Notes: generated from the letters alone by a model not told the origin. Counted from the stretch's first letter, positions 51,651 to 61,435 are shown. The stretch: 64,000 bases of DNA from Streptomyces olivochromogenes (GCF_021538895.1 NZ_JADDRL010000027.1:1-64000), one strand, 5' to 3'. Translations and numbers: made by a program.

Positions 51651-52994
51651 TCAGCACTGGGGAAAGTTGAGAGCGAGGCCGCCGCGGGCGGTCTCCTTGT
51701 ACTTGGTGCTCATGTCGGCGCCGGTCTCACGCATGGTGCTGATGACGCTGTCCAGCGGGATCAGATGTCGTCCGTCGCCGTGGATGGCCAGGCGCGCCGC
51801 GGTGATGGCCTTGGCGCTGGCGATGGCGTTGCGCTCGATGCACGGGATCTGAACGAGTCCGGCTACGGGGTCGCAGGTCATGCCGAGATGATGTTCGAGG
51901 GCGATCTCCGCGGCGGTTTCGGCCTGGGCGGGGGTTCCGCCCATGAGTTCGGTCAGGCCCGCGGCGGCCATCGCGGCAGCGGTACCGACCTCTCCCTGGC
52001 AGCCCACTTCGGCTCCGGAGATGGACGCATTGCGTTTGACGATGATGCCGATGGCGGCGGCGGTGAGCAGGAAGCGGACGGTGCTGTCGTCGTCGGTGCC
52101 GGGCACGAACTGGTGGCAGTAGTGCAGGACGGCCGGGATGATGCCGGCGGCGCCGTTGGTGGGGGCGGTCACGACCCGTCCCCCGGCGGCGTTCTCCTCG
52201 TTGACCGCCAAGGCGTAGAGGGCGACCCAGTCCATGGCCGTCAGCGGGTCGGCCGGGTCGGTGTGCTTCTGCAGCCGGTTGTACAGGGCGGGGGCGCGCC
52301 GGGGCACGTTCAGCCCACCGGGCAGGATGCCCTCGTTGCCGCAACCGCGCCGCACGCAGTCGCGCATGACCTTCCAGATGTGCAGGAGCCGGTCGCGGAC
52401 CTCGGATTCCGACCGCCATACGGTCTCGTTGGCCAACATCACGTCGCTGATGGGGCCTTCGCCGGCCAGGGCGAGTAGTTGCTCGGCGTTGGTGAACTGG
52501 CAAGGGGGGACGCCAGGTCTGTGGTCGGGGGTCTGGGAAGCATCGTCGAGCAGGAACCCGCCGCCGATCGAGTAGTAGGTCTGACTGTCGAGGACGCTCC
52601 CCTTGCTGTCGAAGGCGCTGAGCGTCAGGGCGTTGGGATGGGCCGGCAGGGTCCTGTCCTGGTGGAAGCTGATGTCGAAGGCGGCGGCATACGATCCCGG
52701 CAGCCGGATCCGGCGCTCCGCGGCGAACTGCCGGAACCGGTGGTCGGCGCTGGTGACGTCGACCGTTTCCGGCTCCTCGCCCGCAAGTCCGAGCAGGACG
52801 GCCTTGTCCGTGCCGTGACCGATGCCGGTGGCGGCCAATGAGCCGTACAACTCGATCCTGATCGCCGCGACTTCGGCCAGCACGCCCCGTTTGTCGAGTC
52901 CCCGGACGAAGCGGCGACCGGCGCGCATCGGAGCAACCGTGTGTGAGCTGGAGGGGCCGATACCGATGCTGAAGAGAGCGAACGTACTGATCAC
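51651..52994 (-). CDS. sdaA: L-serine ammonia-lyase (iron-sulfur)
   Basis: A 447-aa single-chain serine dehydratase. The beta part starts STFALFSIGIGPSSSHTVAPMRA. The alpha part has iron-sulfur cysteines expected in GCQGEVGTAAAMA, MTCDPVAGLVQIPCIERNA and near the C-terminus. It converts L-serine to pyruvate and ammonia. GTG 52994 follows GGAGCTCCC and gives the usual start of the beta domain. It is divergent from a TrmB/LuxR-type regulator that may control it. Confidence 0.94.
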   Translation of the reverse strand: MISTFALFSIGIGPSSSHTVAPMRAGRRFVRGLDKRGVLAEVAAIRIELYGSLAATGIGHGTDKAVLLGLAGEEPETVDVTSADHRFRQFAAERRIRLPGSYAAAFDISFHQDRTLPAHPNALTLSAFDSKGSVLDSQTYYSIGGGFLLDDASQTPDHRPGVPPCQFTNAEQLLALAGEGPISDVMLANETVWRSESEVRDRLLHIWKVMRDCVRRGCGNEGILPGGLNVPRRAPALYNRLQKHTDPADPLTAMDWVALYALAVNEENAAGGRVVTAPTNGAAGIIPAVLHYCHQFVPGTDDDSTVRFLLTAAAIGIIVKRNASISGAEVGCQGEVGTAAAMAAAGLTELMGGTPAQAETAAEIALEHHLGMTCDPVAGLVQIPCIERNAIASAKAITAARLAIHGDGRHLIPLDSVISTMRETGADMSTKYKETARGGLALNFPQC

Positions 52995-53324
52995 GGGAGC
53001 TCCATGGGGCTGGGTGACGAAGGGCGCGGCGGCGGGGTGCTTCTGGAAGTACCGGATCATTGGTTTGCGCGATGAATTGCCGACCAGGGTGAGAATGGTG
53101 TACTCCCGAAGTTCCCTGTCCGGTGGCACACGGTGGCCACTGACGCATACGGGCATTCGCGTCTCCCTCTCGCTATGGCACCGCCCACATACTCACGGGT
53201 CACGTAGCGCTCGACGGACAGGGCGTGCCACGATGCCGAGCACCAACTCGCCGTGGAGGAAAGGGAGTACACGTTTCCCTCCCGGCAGTGGAATGGTCCC
53301 CCGTTCTCACTGGGAGGTGCTCCA
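52995..53324. other. Intergenic region between sdaA and divergent regulator
   Basis: 330 nt with no supported gene. No strong palindrome was noticed. Confidence 0.5.
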
Positions 53325-54311
53325 ATGGCCGAAGAGGACCTGCGGACCCATTTGTGTCGCCTTGGTCTGAGCCACCGACAGGCGGACATCTATATGGCTC
53401 TGCTTGCCATCGGTCCCTGTAGACAGGAAAGTCTGGCCAGGGACCTGGACGAAGAACAGGAACAGGATCTGGAAGGAGAGTTGGCGCAACTGCGCAAGCT
53501 CGGCCTGATCACCGTCTCCGGGACCGACGTCTGCCAACACGTGCCGGTCGAGCCGACCATCGCGCTGGAATACCTGGCGCACGCCCGCACGGCCGAACTC
53601 CGTCAGTCGCACCAGGCCGCCGTCAACGCCTATCGCGGCTACCGGCGCTCCGTCAGTCCGCAGGCGACGGAGAACCTGGTCGAGGTCGTCACCGGTCCCT
53701 CGATCGCCGAGCACATCTGGAACATCGAGGAAGCCGCCGAAACCCAGGTCCTGCGGTTCGACTCACCGCCGTACCACACCCACGGCAGCGCCAACCCGAT
53801 CGAGGTCGAGAAGCTCAAGAACGGTGTCGAGTACCGGGTCGTGTACTCCAAGTCGGCTATCGAGAACTCCGCGTACTACAGCATCAACATCCAGCCGTGC
53901 ATCGCTGCCGGGGAGCATGCCCGTATCCTTCCGACGGTCCCGGTGAAGCTGACCATCTTCGACCAGCGGCTGGCCATCGTGTCGATGTCCTTCGTCGAAG
54001 CCGAAGTCAACGACTCGCTGCTCATCGTCCACCCCTCCAGCCTGCTGTCGGCGCTGACGGGGCTGTTCGAGACCTCATGGCGGACGGCGCTGCCCATGCA
54101 TCTGAACGAGCGCGTGCCCTCGGCGCTCAGCCCGATGCATCGCCGCATCCTGGAGCTCCTGGCCACCGGCGTGACCGACGAGACCATCGCCGAACTGCTG
54201 GGCGTGAGCCGCCGCACGCTGTCTCGCCATCTGGAGCAGCTCAACACCCGTGCCGGATCGCTCACCCGCTTCCAAATGGCCCTGCACGCGACCCGCAACG
54301 GTTGGATCTGA
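53325..54311 (+). CDS. TrmB-like / LuxR-type helix-turn-helix regulator
   Basis: A 328-aa regulator: an N-terminal TrmB-like winged helix (LCRLGLSHRQADIYMALLAIGPCRQESL), a middle domain with EYLAHARTAELRQSH and EVVTGPSIAEHIWNIEEAAE, and a C-terminal LuxR-type HTH (ELLATGVTDETIAELLGVSRRTLSRHLEQL). GGGAGG precedes ATG 53325. This architecture is common in Streptomyces. The target may be the divergent sdaA gene. The ligand is unknown. Confidence 0.9.
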   Translation: MAEEDLRTHLCRLGLSHRQADIYMALLAIGPCRQESLARDLDEEQEQDLEGELAQLRKLGLITVSGTDVCQHVPVEPTIALEYLAHARTAELRQSHQAAVNAYRGYRRSVSPQATENLVEVVTGPSIAEHIWNIEEAAETQVLRFDSPPYHTHGSANPIEVEKLKNGVEYRVVYSKSAIENSAYYSINIQPCIAAGEHARILPTVPVKLTIFDQRLAIVSMSFVEAEVNDSLLIVHPSSLLSALTGLFETSWRTALPMHLNERVPSALSPMHRRILELLATGVTDETIAELLGVSRRTLSRHLEQLNTRAGSLTRFQMALHATRNGWI

Positions 54312-54339
54312 CCGGGGCGGGCGTGGTCACGTCCCGGTC
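54310..54339. terminator. Hairpin at convergent junction
   Basis: GACCGGG (54310-54316) pairs with CCCGGTC (54333-54339), between the TrmB-like gene and the RsbW-like gene. Confidence 0.4.
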
Positions 54340-54857
54340 GCCGGCATCCGCAGGAGGAGTCGGGCGCCGGCCGCGGTGAGCGACCAGCGGGCGGAGTCGT
54401 TCGCGGCACCGCCGACGCCCGCGTTCACGGCGGGGGCCACGTCGATGTGGGGTGCCTGCTGGGCTGCCTGTTGTTCCACGGGCAGTACCGCCCAGCAGCG
54501 TTTGCCCGACGCTACGCGTTCGCTGCCGTGGAGCAGGCACAGCGCGTCGATCAGCGCGAGGCCGCGTCCGCCTGCGTCGTCGGCGTCCGCCACCCTCGGC
54601 AGGGGCGCTTCGGTGCTGCCGTCGACGACCTCGATCACCACGAGCCCGCCCTCCAGCTCGATGTCGACGGTCAGTGGCCCGGACGCGTGGCGCACCGCGT
54701 TGGTGAGCAACTCCGTTGCCACCAGCTCCAGTTGAGAGCACACCTCGTCGTCGAGCGGGGCGTCCCTCCTCCGTACCGCGGCCGAGATCCGGTGGCGTGC
54801 GGCGTGGACCGCCGCGGGGGTTGCCTCAAATGCGAAACGGAACCGATGGCGGGACAT
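54327..54857 (-). CDS. RsbW-like ATP-binding regulatory protein
   Basis: A 176-aa protein with an HATPase_c fold: QLELVATELLTNAVRHASGPLTVDIE (N-box Asn), VIEVVDGSTEAPLPR, and GGRGLALIDALCLLHGSE. It belongs to the anti-sigma-factor or serine-kinase type abundant in Streptomyces. Two ATGs lie at the start; the second (54857) is 6 nt after GAGGAG and is preferred. The C-terminal ~50 residues are not conserved domain. No cognate sigma factor or anti-anti-sigma lies adjacent. Confidence 0.87.
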   Translation of the reverse strand: MSRHRFRFAFEATPAAVHAARHRISAAVRRRDAPLDDEVCSQLELVATELLTNAVRHASGPLTVDIELEGGLVVIEVVDGSTEAPLPRVADADDAGGRGLALIDALCLLHGSERVASGKRCWAVLPVEQQAAQQAPHIDVAPAVNAGVGGAANDSARWSLTAAGARLLLRMPATGT

Positions 54858-55108
54858 GCGCATCTCCTCAGGAGCACGCCTTGTTTGCTTCCCTTGTAGC
54901 CGCCCCCGCTCCGCGAGAGTGGCCAGCCGTCGCTCATGGCGTCAGGTGGTCACCGGAGCGAGCGACGTCGTCCGGATGTCACGGATCGCGCTCGCGCCCT
55001 TCTTCGCCACTGGCGACACGTCGTCACCACGCGGGCCCAACTGGCGGTACACCAATCGCACTTGGATCCCGGGGGCCTTCCCATCCCCCCTCTCTCCCTG
55101 GAGCCTAC

Positions 55109-56317
55109 GTGCGTCCATCTGCCCGAATAGCCGCTCTCTCCGCCCTGGTGGTCACCGCTGCCCTGTCCACACAGGTCTTTCAGGCGGCCGGCGCGAAGAC
55201 ACCGTCCGGCGGCGAAATCCGCACCTCGGCCGACGCCCTCACGGGGCGGTACATCGTCGTCCTCAAGGACACGGCCGCCGCTCCGGTACGGGACACGGCC
55301 CTGCGGCTCGCCCGCGACCACAGCGCCAGAATCCGGCACACCTACAGCACCGTGCTGCACGGGTACGCCGCCGAGATGACACCGCAGCAGGCGCGTGCCA
55401 CGGCCGCCGACCCGCGCGTGGCCTACGTGGAGCAGGACGCGGAGCTGCACGGCTCCGCCACGCAGGACAACCCGCCGTCCTGGGGCCTGGACCGCATCGA
55501 CCAGCGCAAGCTCCCCCTCGACAAGAGCTACACGTACTCCACGACCGCGAGCAACGTCACGGTCTACCTCGTCGACAGCGGTCTGCGCACCACCCACAAG
55601 CAGTTCGAGGGCCGCGCCTCCATCGGCGTGGACGAGGTGGGCGACGGCCGCAACGGACAGGACTGCATGGGCCACGGCACCCATGTGGCCGGAACGGTCG
55701 GCGGCAAGGACTACGGCGTCGCCAAGGGCGTCAAGCTCGTCGCCGTTCGCGTCCTGACCTGCAACGACTCCGCGAGCACCTCGGCCATCATCGCCGCCGC
55801 CGACTGGATCACCGCACACGCCGTCAAGCCGGCAGTGGTCAACATGAGCATCAACGGCTCACGCAGCAGCAGCGAGGACGACGCGATCAAGAAGTCCATC
55901 GCCTCCGGGGTCACCTGGGTCGTCTCCTCCGGCAACAGCGGCAAGGACGCCTGCAACAACTCACCGGGCGACATCACCTCGGCGATCGTGGTCAACAACG
56001 CCGACTCCAACGACACCCGGCGCTCCAGCTCCAACTTCGGCCGCTGCACCGACCTGTTCGCCCCCGGCACCGGCATCGTCTCGGCATGGAACAGCGGCGA
56101 CACGGCCACCCACACGCTGTCCGGCACCTCCATGGCGGCTCCCCACGTCACCGGTGCCGCCGCGCTGTGGCTCTCCGCCCACCCGAACGCCACGCCCGCG
56201 GATGTGCAGACGGCGCTGACCAGCAGCGCCACGCCCGACAAGATCCGCGACGCGGGCAGCAACACCCCGAATCGCCTGCTGTACACGGGCAGCACCGCTG
56301 CCCGTGCCAGCAGGTAA
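55109..56317 (+). CDS. Secreted subtilisin-like serine protease
   Basis: A 402-aa S8 peptidase: signal peptide (IAALSALVVTAALSTQVFQA), inhibitor I9 propeptide (GRYIVVLKDTAAAPV to VAYVEQDAEL), then a catalytic domain with Asp in VYLVDSGLRTTH, His in CMGHGTHVAGTVGG and Ser in LSGTSMAAPHVTGAA. The start is a GTG (55109) five bases after GGAG. It is probably exported, then activated by propeptide removal. It is followed by a secreted phosphoesterase 37 nt downstream. Confidence 0.95.
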   Translation: MRPSARIAALSALVVTAALSTQVFQAAGAKTPSGGEIRTSADALTGRYIVVLKDTAAAPVRDTALRLARDHSARIRHTYSTVLHGYAAEMTPQQARATAADPRVAYVEQDAELHGSATQDNPPSWGLDRIDQRKLPLDKSYTYSTTASNVTVYLVDSGLRTTHKQFEGRASIGVDEVGDGRNGQDCMGHGTHVAGTVGGKDYGVAKGVKLVAVRVLTCNDSASTSAIIAAADWITAHAVKPAVVNMSINGSRSSSEDDAIKKSIASGVTWVVSSGNSGKDACNNSPGDITSAIVVNNADSNDTRRSSSNFGRCTDLFAPGTGIVSAWNSGDTATHTLSGTSMAAPHVTGAAALWLSAHPNATPADVQTALTSSATPDKIRDAGSNTPNRLLYTGSTAARASR

Positions 56318-56354
56318 ACCCCACCGCACCGATCCCCACAAGGAGGGTTACACG

Positions 56355-57266
56355 ATGCGTCTTTCCCGCATCGCCCCACTGCTGTGCGCACCCGCGCTGG
56401 CTCTCCTCGCCATGCACGTGCTCCCAGTGAAGTCGGCGGAACACGCCCACAACAGCTCGGCGACCAAACCGGTCGCGTCGGCGATCCCGCAGTACGACCA
56501 CGTGGTCATCGCCATGTTCGAGAACAAGAACTACACGTCGGTCAAGGGCAGTTCCAACGCCCCCTACCTCAACTCACTCGCGTCCCAAGGAACGCTGTTC
56601 ACCAGCTCCTTCGGCCTGACCCACCCCAGCCAGCCCAACTACATCGGACTGTTCTCCGGCTCCCAGCAGGGGGTCAAGAACGACGACTGTCCCAAGTCGT
56701 TCCGGACCGGCAACCTGGGGCAGCAACTGCTGGACGCCCACAAGACCTTCAAGGGCTACTCCGAGGCCCTGCCCAAGGCCGGCTCCACCGACTGCAAGAG
56801 CGGCAAGTACCGGCGCAAGCACGCCCCCTGGGCGGACTTCCCCACCGTGAGCGGCTCCGCGTACAACGTGCCGTTCTCCACGTTCCCCAGCGACTTCACG
56901 AAGCTGCCGACGGTGTCGTTCGTCATCCCCGACATGTGCAACGACATGCACGACTGCTCGATCGGCACCGGTGACTCCTGGCTCAAGAAGCACATGGACT
57001 CGTACGTCCAGTGGGCCAAGAGCCACAACAGCCTGTTCATCGCGACCTTCGACGAGGACAACTTCACCAGCGTCAACCAGATCTACACGGTCATGGCCGG
57101 CGCCCATGTGAAGGCGGGCAACCAGTCCAGCACGCAGATCAACCACTACAACGTGCTCCGCACCCTGGAGGACATGTACGGGCTGCCCGCCCTCGGCAAC
57201 GCCGCGAACAAGTCCCCCATCACCGACGCCTGGGACACCTCCTCGGCCGCCTCCCGCAAGGGCTGA
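56355..57266 (+). CDS. Secreted alkaline-phosphatase-superfamily phosphoesterase
   Basis: A 303-aa secreted enzyme: signal peptide (LLCAPALALLAMHVLPVKSA), then YDHVVIAMFENKNYTSV, FGLTHPSQPNYIGLFSG, VSFVIPDMCNDMHDC and IATFDEDNFTSVNQIYTVMAG. These match the acid phosphatase/phospholipase C-like phosphoesterase family, where metal ligands are Asp, Asn, Glu and His. AAGGAGG lies upstream of the ATG at 56355. It may release phosphate from organic esters outside the cell. Confidence 0.9.
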   Translation: MRLSRIAPLLCAPALALLAMHVLPVKSAEHAHNSSATKPVASAIPQYDHVVIAMFENKNYTSVKGSSNAPYLNSLASQGTLFTSSFGLTHPSQPNYIGLFSGSQQGVKNDDCPKSFRTGNLGQQLLDAHKTFKGYSEALPKAGSTDCKSGKYRRKHAPWADFPTVSGSAYNVPFSTFPSDFTKLPTVSFVIPDMCNDMHDCSIGTGDSWLKKHMDSYVQWAKSHNSLFIATFDEDNFTSVNQIYTVMAGAHVKAGNQSSTQINHYNVLRTLEDMYGLPALGNAANKSPITDAWDTSSAASRKG

Positions 57267-57289
57267 CCCGGCCCGACGCGAAAACCGTC

Positions 57290-57323
57290 GGCGGCCGGAA
57301 CACGGCACCTGGTTCCGGCCGCC
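57290..57323. terminator. Hairpin terminator after phosphoesterase
   Basis: Perfect 12-bp stem: GGCGGCCGGAAC (57290-57301) with GTTCCGGCCGCC (57312-57323), loop 10. Confidence 0.75.
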
Positions 57324-57360
57324 GGCCCCTCCCCACCGCCCCGAGGAAGCGAGCACGGCC

Positions 57361-58635
57361 GTGTACCTGTCCACCATCGACCGACCGCCCAAAGACCGCT
57401 CCGACCGAGGCCGGCGCGCCGGCCTGGCCTCGGTCGGGGCCAACGTCCTGGCACTGGGGACGGTGAGCCTGCTCACCGATGTCTCCGCGGAGATGGTCAC
57501 GGCCGTCCTCCCGCTCTACCTCGTCCTCACCCTGCACATGAGTCCGGCGGCATACGGCATGGTCGACGGCCTCTACACGGGCGCGACCGCCCTGCTGCGG
57601 CTGGTCGGGGGGTTCGTCGCCGACCGCTTCCGCAGGCGCAAGCCCGTGGCGGCGGTCGGCTACGGCGTCTCGGCGCTGGCCAAGCTGGGCCTCGTCGCCG
57701 CCGGCTCCTCGGTGCCGGCCCTCGGCGCGGTCATCGTCGCCGACCGCACCGGAAAGGGGCTGCGCACGGCCCCGCGCGACGCGCTCATCACCCTGTCCGT
57801 CCCCGAGCCGCTGCTCGGCCGGGCGTTCGGGGTCCACCGCGCCATGGACAGCGCCGGCGCGTTCGCCGGGCCGTTGGCCGCGCTCGGCGTGCTGACGGCC
57901 GTCGGAACCATCACGCCGGCCGCCTTCAACGCACTGTTCCTCACCAGCTTCTGCGTGGCCGTCGTCGGCCTGCTGGCGCTCGCGTTCCTGGTCCGGGACC
58001 ACCGCGAGAAGCGCCCGCCTGCCGCGCCCGTCACCCTGCGCGCCGCGGCGGGGCTGCTGCGCGCGGCCCCCATCCGCAGACTCCTGTACGCCGCCGGGCT
58101 CCTGGGGCTGACCTCCATCGGCGACGGCTTCGTGTATCTGCTGCTGATGCAGCGCCACACCGTGACGACCGGCTGGTTCCCGCTCCTGGCCGTGGGGACG
58201 AACCTGGTCTACCTGCTGCTCGCCACTCCCCTCGGCGCGCTCGCCGACCGGTTCGGCCGGCACACGGTTCTGCTCTCCGGTTACGGCGCGCTGGTGGCCG
58301 TATATCTGCTGCTGGGCAGCCCGTTGGACGGTATGCCGCTGGCCGTCGCGGTGCTGTGCTGCCACGGCGCCTTCTACGCCGCCACCGACGGAGTCCTGAT
58401 GGCGCTGGCCGGGCCCGTCCTCCCCGCCGACCTGCGCACCACCGGCCTGGCCTGCGTGCAGACCGTCCAGGCCGTGGCCTACTTCGCCTCGTCGGTGGCC
58501 TTCGGGGCCGCCTGGGCGAACTGGGGAGGCACCGACGCGGCCCGGGCCGCCGCGGGCGCGGCCGTCCTCGCGGCCGCGGCGACCTCCGTCCTGCTTCCGC
58601 GCCCCACGACCCCGAAGGAAACGGTGACGGCATGA
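57361..58635 (+). CDS. MFS transporter
   Basis: A 424-aa major-facilitator protein with 12 likely helices. The start LASVGANVLALGTVSLLTDVSAEMV, the loop DGLYTGATALLRLVGGFVADRFRRRKPVAAVG (2-3 loop), and DRTGKGLRTAPRDALI are characteristic. It probably exports a small molecule by proton antiport. The start is GTG 57361, with GAGGAAG upstream. It is translationally coupled to the beta-propeller gene (ATGA). Confidence 0.92.
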   Translation: MYLSTIDRPPKDRSDRGRRAGLASVGANVLALGTVSLLTDVSAEMVTAVLPLYLVLTLHMSPAAYGMVDGLYTGATALLRLVGGFVADRFRRRKPVAAVGYGVSALAKLGLVAAGSSVPALGAVIVADRTGKGLRTAPRDALITLSVPEPLLGRAFGVHRAMDSAGAFAGPLAALGVLTAVGTITPAAFNALFLTSFCVAVVGLLALAFLVRDHREKRPPAAPVTLRAAAGLLRAAPIRRLLYAAGLLGLTSIGDGFVYLLLMQRHTVTTGWFPLLAVGTNLVYLLLATPLGALADRFGRHTVLLSGYGALVAVYLLLGSPLDGMPLAVAVLCCHGAFYAATDGVLMALAGPVLPADLRTTGLACVQTVQAVAYFASSVAFGAAWANWGGTDAARAAAGAAVLAAAATSVLLPRPTTPKETVTA

Positions 58636-59651
58636 GCAAGCGCAACAAGCGGCTCCTCACCGGGTTCATCATCCTGGGCCATCTGATCGCGCTGGCCGCC
58701 CTTGCGGCCCTGGCCATCCTGGACGCCCGGGACGCCGGGGCGTCCTCACGGTCGGCGGCGACCGGCACCGTCTCGCTCGCCCCCGGGCCGCGCCTGCTGG
58801 CCCGCAGCACGGCGGCGGACAGCCAGGGCCGTCTGGTCGCCGTACCGGCGAACTCCCCGGGCGGGAGCAAGGTGGTGTCGACGCTGTCGTGCAGCAGGCT
58901 GTACGCGGCCGGGAGCACGGGACTGTGCCTGCGCCTCGACCCGGGGCTGACGACCTACCAACTCGTGGTCCTCGACCGGAATCTCCATCCCACCCGCGAG
59001 ATACCCCTGGTCGGAGTGCCCAACCGGGCCAGGGTCTCGCCCAGCGGGCGGATGGTCGCCTGGACGGTGTTCGTGGCCGGCGACTCCTACAACGGAGGGC
59101 GGTTCTCCACCCGCGTCGGCATCCTCGACACCCGTACCCAGGAGCTCATCCCCACGTTGGAGGACTGGAAGATCACCGTGTCGGGCCAGCCGTACAAGGC
59201 CCGGGACCTCAACTTCTGGGGCGTGACCTTCACCGCCGACGACCGCCGCTTCTACGCGACCATGTCCACCGCCGGCCACCGCTACCTGGTCCTGGGCGAC
59301 CTGGCCACCCACCGCCTTCGCACCGTCCGGGACAACGTCGAGTGCCCCTCCCTCTCCCCGGACGGCACCCGTATCGCCTTCAAATCCGCCGTCGACGGCG
59401 ACCCGCACCACGGTTGGCGGCTCTCGGTCCTGAACCTGGCCACCCGCCGGGTCACCCCGCTCGCCGAGACCCGCAGCGTGGACGACCAGGCCGCATGGCT
59501 CGACCCGCACACCATCGCCTACTCGCTCCCCCGGGGGCGGGGCCACGCCGACATCTGGAGTGTGCCCGCCGACGGTTCCGGCACCCCGCGCCGGATCATC
59601 CCCGACGCGGAGTCGCCCGCCGCGCTCGGCCCCGCGCCGCGGAACGGGTGA
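58632..59651 (+). CDS. Membrane-anchored TolB-like beta-propeller protein
   Basis: A 339-aa protein: an N-terminal helix (LLTGFIILGHLIALAALAAL), then WD40-like repeats of the TolB type (NRARVSPSGRMVAWTVF, LNFWGVTFTADDRRFYAT, CPSLSPDGTRIAFKSAV, HADIWSVPADGSGTPRRI). The cysteines (STLSCSRLYAAGSTGLCLRL) may pair. It is anchored in the membrane with the propeller outside. The start overlaps the MFS stop by 4 nt, so the two may form a transport unit. Confidence 0.85.
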   Translation: MSKRNKRLLTGFIILGHLIALAALAALAILDARDAGASSRSAATGTVSLAPGPRLLARSTAADSQGRLVAVPANSPGGSKVVSTLSCSRLYAAGSTGLCLRLDPGLTTYQLVVLDRNLHPTREIPLVGVPNRARVSPSGRMVAWTVFVAGDSYNGGRFSTRVGILDTRTQELIPTLEDWKITVSGQPYKARDLNFWGVTFTADDRRFYATMSTAGHRYLVLGDLATHRLRTVRDNVECPSLSPDGTRIAFKSAVDGDPHHGWRLSVLNLATRRVTPLAETRSVDDQAAWLDPHTIAYSLPRGRGHADIWSVPADGSGTPRRIIPDAESPAALGPAPRNG

Positions 59652-59710
59652 GGCCACCGCTCCGGCCACCGGGCCGCGCCGAGTGCCGCGGGAGGTTCGA
59701 GCGCGCCCTG

Positions 59711-60877
59711 TCAGTGAGACCGGCCGGAGTTGAGGCGGGCGGCCTGGCGGGTCAGGTGGTCGCGCTCGGCGAGGTTGGGTGCCTGTCGCGCCGCCTCGGC
59801 GTACAGCCGTGCCGCCGTCGCCAGGTCGCCGTCGCGCTCGTGGAGGTACGCCGCCACCGCGGCGTACCGGGGCAGTGAGTCGTCCAGTGCGGCGAGCGCC
59901 GCCAGGCCCGCGCGGGGTCCGTCGGCCTCGCCCACGGCGACCGCGCGATTGAGGCGGACGACCGGGCTGTCGGTCAGGCCCGCGAGTTCGTCGTACCACT
60001 CGACGATCTGCACCCAGTCGGTCTCCTCAGCGGTGAGCGCGTCGGCGTGCAGCGCCGCGATGGCGGCCTGCGCCTGGAACTGGCCCAGCCGGTCGCGGGA
60101 CAGGGCCGACTGCAGGATCTCGACACCCTCGGCGATCACCTTGGTGTCCCACCGGCCACGGTCCTGCTCGGCGAGCGGTACCAGGCTGCCGTCGGGCGCG
60201 GTCCGAGCGGCGCGCCGGGCGTGATGGAGCAGCATGAGCGCGAGCAGCCCGGCCACTTCCGGGTGGTCGATCGCGGCCGCGAGCTGCCGGGTGAGCCGGA
60301 TGGCCTCGGCGGCGAGGTCGACGTCGCCGGAGTAGCCCTCGTTGAAGACCAGGTAGAGGACGCGCAGCACGGTGGCGACATCGCCGGGCTGGTCGAACCG
60401 CACGCCCGAGACGGTGCGCTTGGCCCGGCTGATGCGCTGCGCCATGGTCGCCTCGGGCACCAGGTAGGCCTGGGCGATCTGGCGGGTGGTCAGCCCGCCG
60501 ACGGCGCGCAGCGTGAGCGCGACCGCGGACGACGCTGTCAGTGACGGGTGGGCGCACAGGAAGTAGAGCCGGAGCGTGTCGTCCGCCGAGGGCGTCGGCC
60601 CGGCGGCCGGTTCCTGGTCGAGGAGGTCCTCGCGCCGGCGGCGGGCGGTGTCCGACCGCGTCGCGTCCAGGAACCGGCGCCAGGCCACGGTGACCAGCCA
60701 GCCCTTCGGGTCCCGCGGCTGGTCGGCCGGCCATACGCGGACCGCTTCGACCAGCGCGTCCTGCACGGCGTCCTCGGCCGCCGCGAAGTCTGCTCCGCGG
60801 CGGACGAGGATTCCGAGCACGCTCGGTGTGAGGCTCCGCAGCAGAGCCTCGTTCAGCTGGGTCACCTGAGAGGTCAC
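59711..60877 (-). CDS. ECF42-type sigma factor with C-terminal TPR extension
   Basis: A 388-aa sigma factor: region 2 (FAAAEDAVQDALVEAVRVWP, KGWLVTVAWRRFLDATRS), region 4 (VGGLTTRQIAQAYLVPEATMAQRISRAKR), then a ~200-residue helical TPR-like extension (VYLVFNEGYSGD, VRLNRAVAVGEADGP, LAERDHLTRQAARL). This architecture defines ECF42. Its ATG overlaps the stop of the DGPF/YCII gene upstream. ECF42 has no anti-sigma; the TPR part is reported to be needed for activity. Confidence 0.93.
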   Translation of the reverse strand: MTSQVTQLNEALLRSLTPSVLGILVRRGADFAAAEDAVQDALVEAVRVWPADQPRDPKGWLVTVAWRRFLDATRSDTARRRREDLLDQEPAAGPTPSADDTLRLYFLCAHPSLTASSAVALTLRAVGGLTTRQIAQAYLVPEATMAQRISRAKRTVSGVRFDQPGDVATVLRVLYLVFNEGYSGDVDLAAEAIRLTRQLAAAIDHPEVAGLLALMLLHHARRAARTAPDGSLVPLAEQDRGRWDTKVIAEGVEILQSALSRDRLGQFQAQAAIAALHADALTAEETDWVQIVEWYDELAGLTDSPVVRLNRAVAVGEADGPRAGLAALAALDDSLPRYAAVAAYLHERDGDLATAARLYAEAARQAPNLAERDHLTRQAARLNSGRSH

Positions 60878-61281
60878 TCCGTGATGGTGGGCGGCGCGGC
60901 CAGGAACGGGCGCACCTCAAGCCACTCGTGGATCGGCTTCCCGCCCGCCCCGGGGGCGGCCGACAGTTCCCCGGCGAGCTCGACGGCGCGCTCGTAGGTG
61001 TCGACGTCGATCACCATCCAGCCGGCGATGAGGTCCTTGGTCTCGGCGAAGGGGCCGTCGGTGACCGGCGGGCGGCCCTCGCCGTCGTACCGGACCCACG
61101 CACCCTCGGGGGCGAGCGCCTGGCCGTCGACGAACTCGCCGGTCTTCTCCAGCCGGGCCGCGAAGTCGTGCATGTACTGCATGTGCGCCGAGATCTCCTC
61201 CGGCGTCCACTGGTCCATGCACACGTCGTTGACCGGAGCCGGGGCGCCTCGGTAGTGCTTGAGAAGCAGGTACTTGGCCAT
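60874..61281 (-). CDS. DGPF/YCII-related protein partner of ECF42
   Basis: A 135-aa protein with the YCII fold: the N-terminal KYLLLKHYRGAPAP and the middle VTDGPFAETKDLIAGWMVIDVD contain the DGPF signature. It directly precedes and overlaps the sigma gene by 4 nt. DGPF proteins accompany nearly all ECF42 factors and are among their targets, though their biochemical role is unknown. No TGTCGA-type ECF42 promoter was evident upstream. Confidence 0.93.
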   Translation of the reverse strand: MAKYLLLKHYRGAPAPVNDVCMDQWTPEEISAHMQYMHDFAARLEKTGEFVDGQALAPEGAWVRYDGEGRPPVTDGPFAETKDLIAGWMVIDVDTYERAVELAGELSAAPGAGGKPIHEWLEVRPFLAAPPTITE

Positions 61282-61435
61282 CGTGGTTCTCCTCGGTGCT
61301 GGTGCGACCCATTGTCGTCGCGTTCACAGCGGGGACGGAGCCGTCCACGGGATCTCGACATCGCCGGCCAAGATTTTTTTCGGGTTTTCGAGGATCGTCC
61401 CCGAAGCATGGTTCGGCACGGCCTCACGCGATGGA

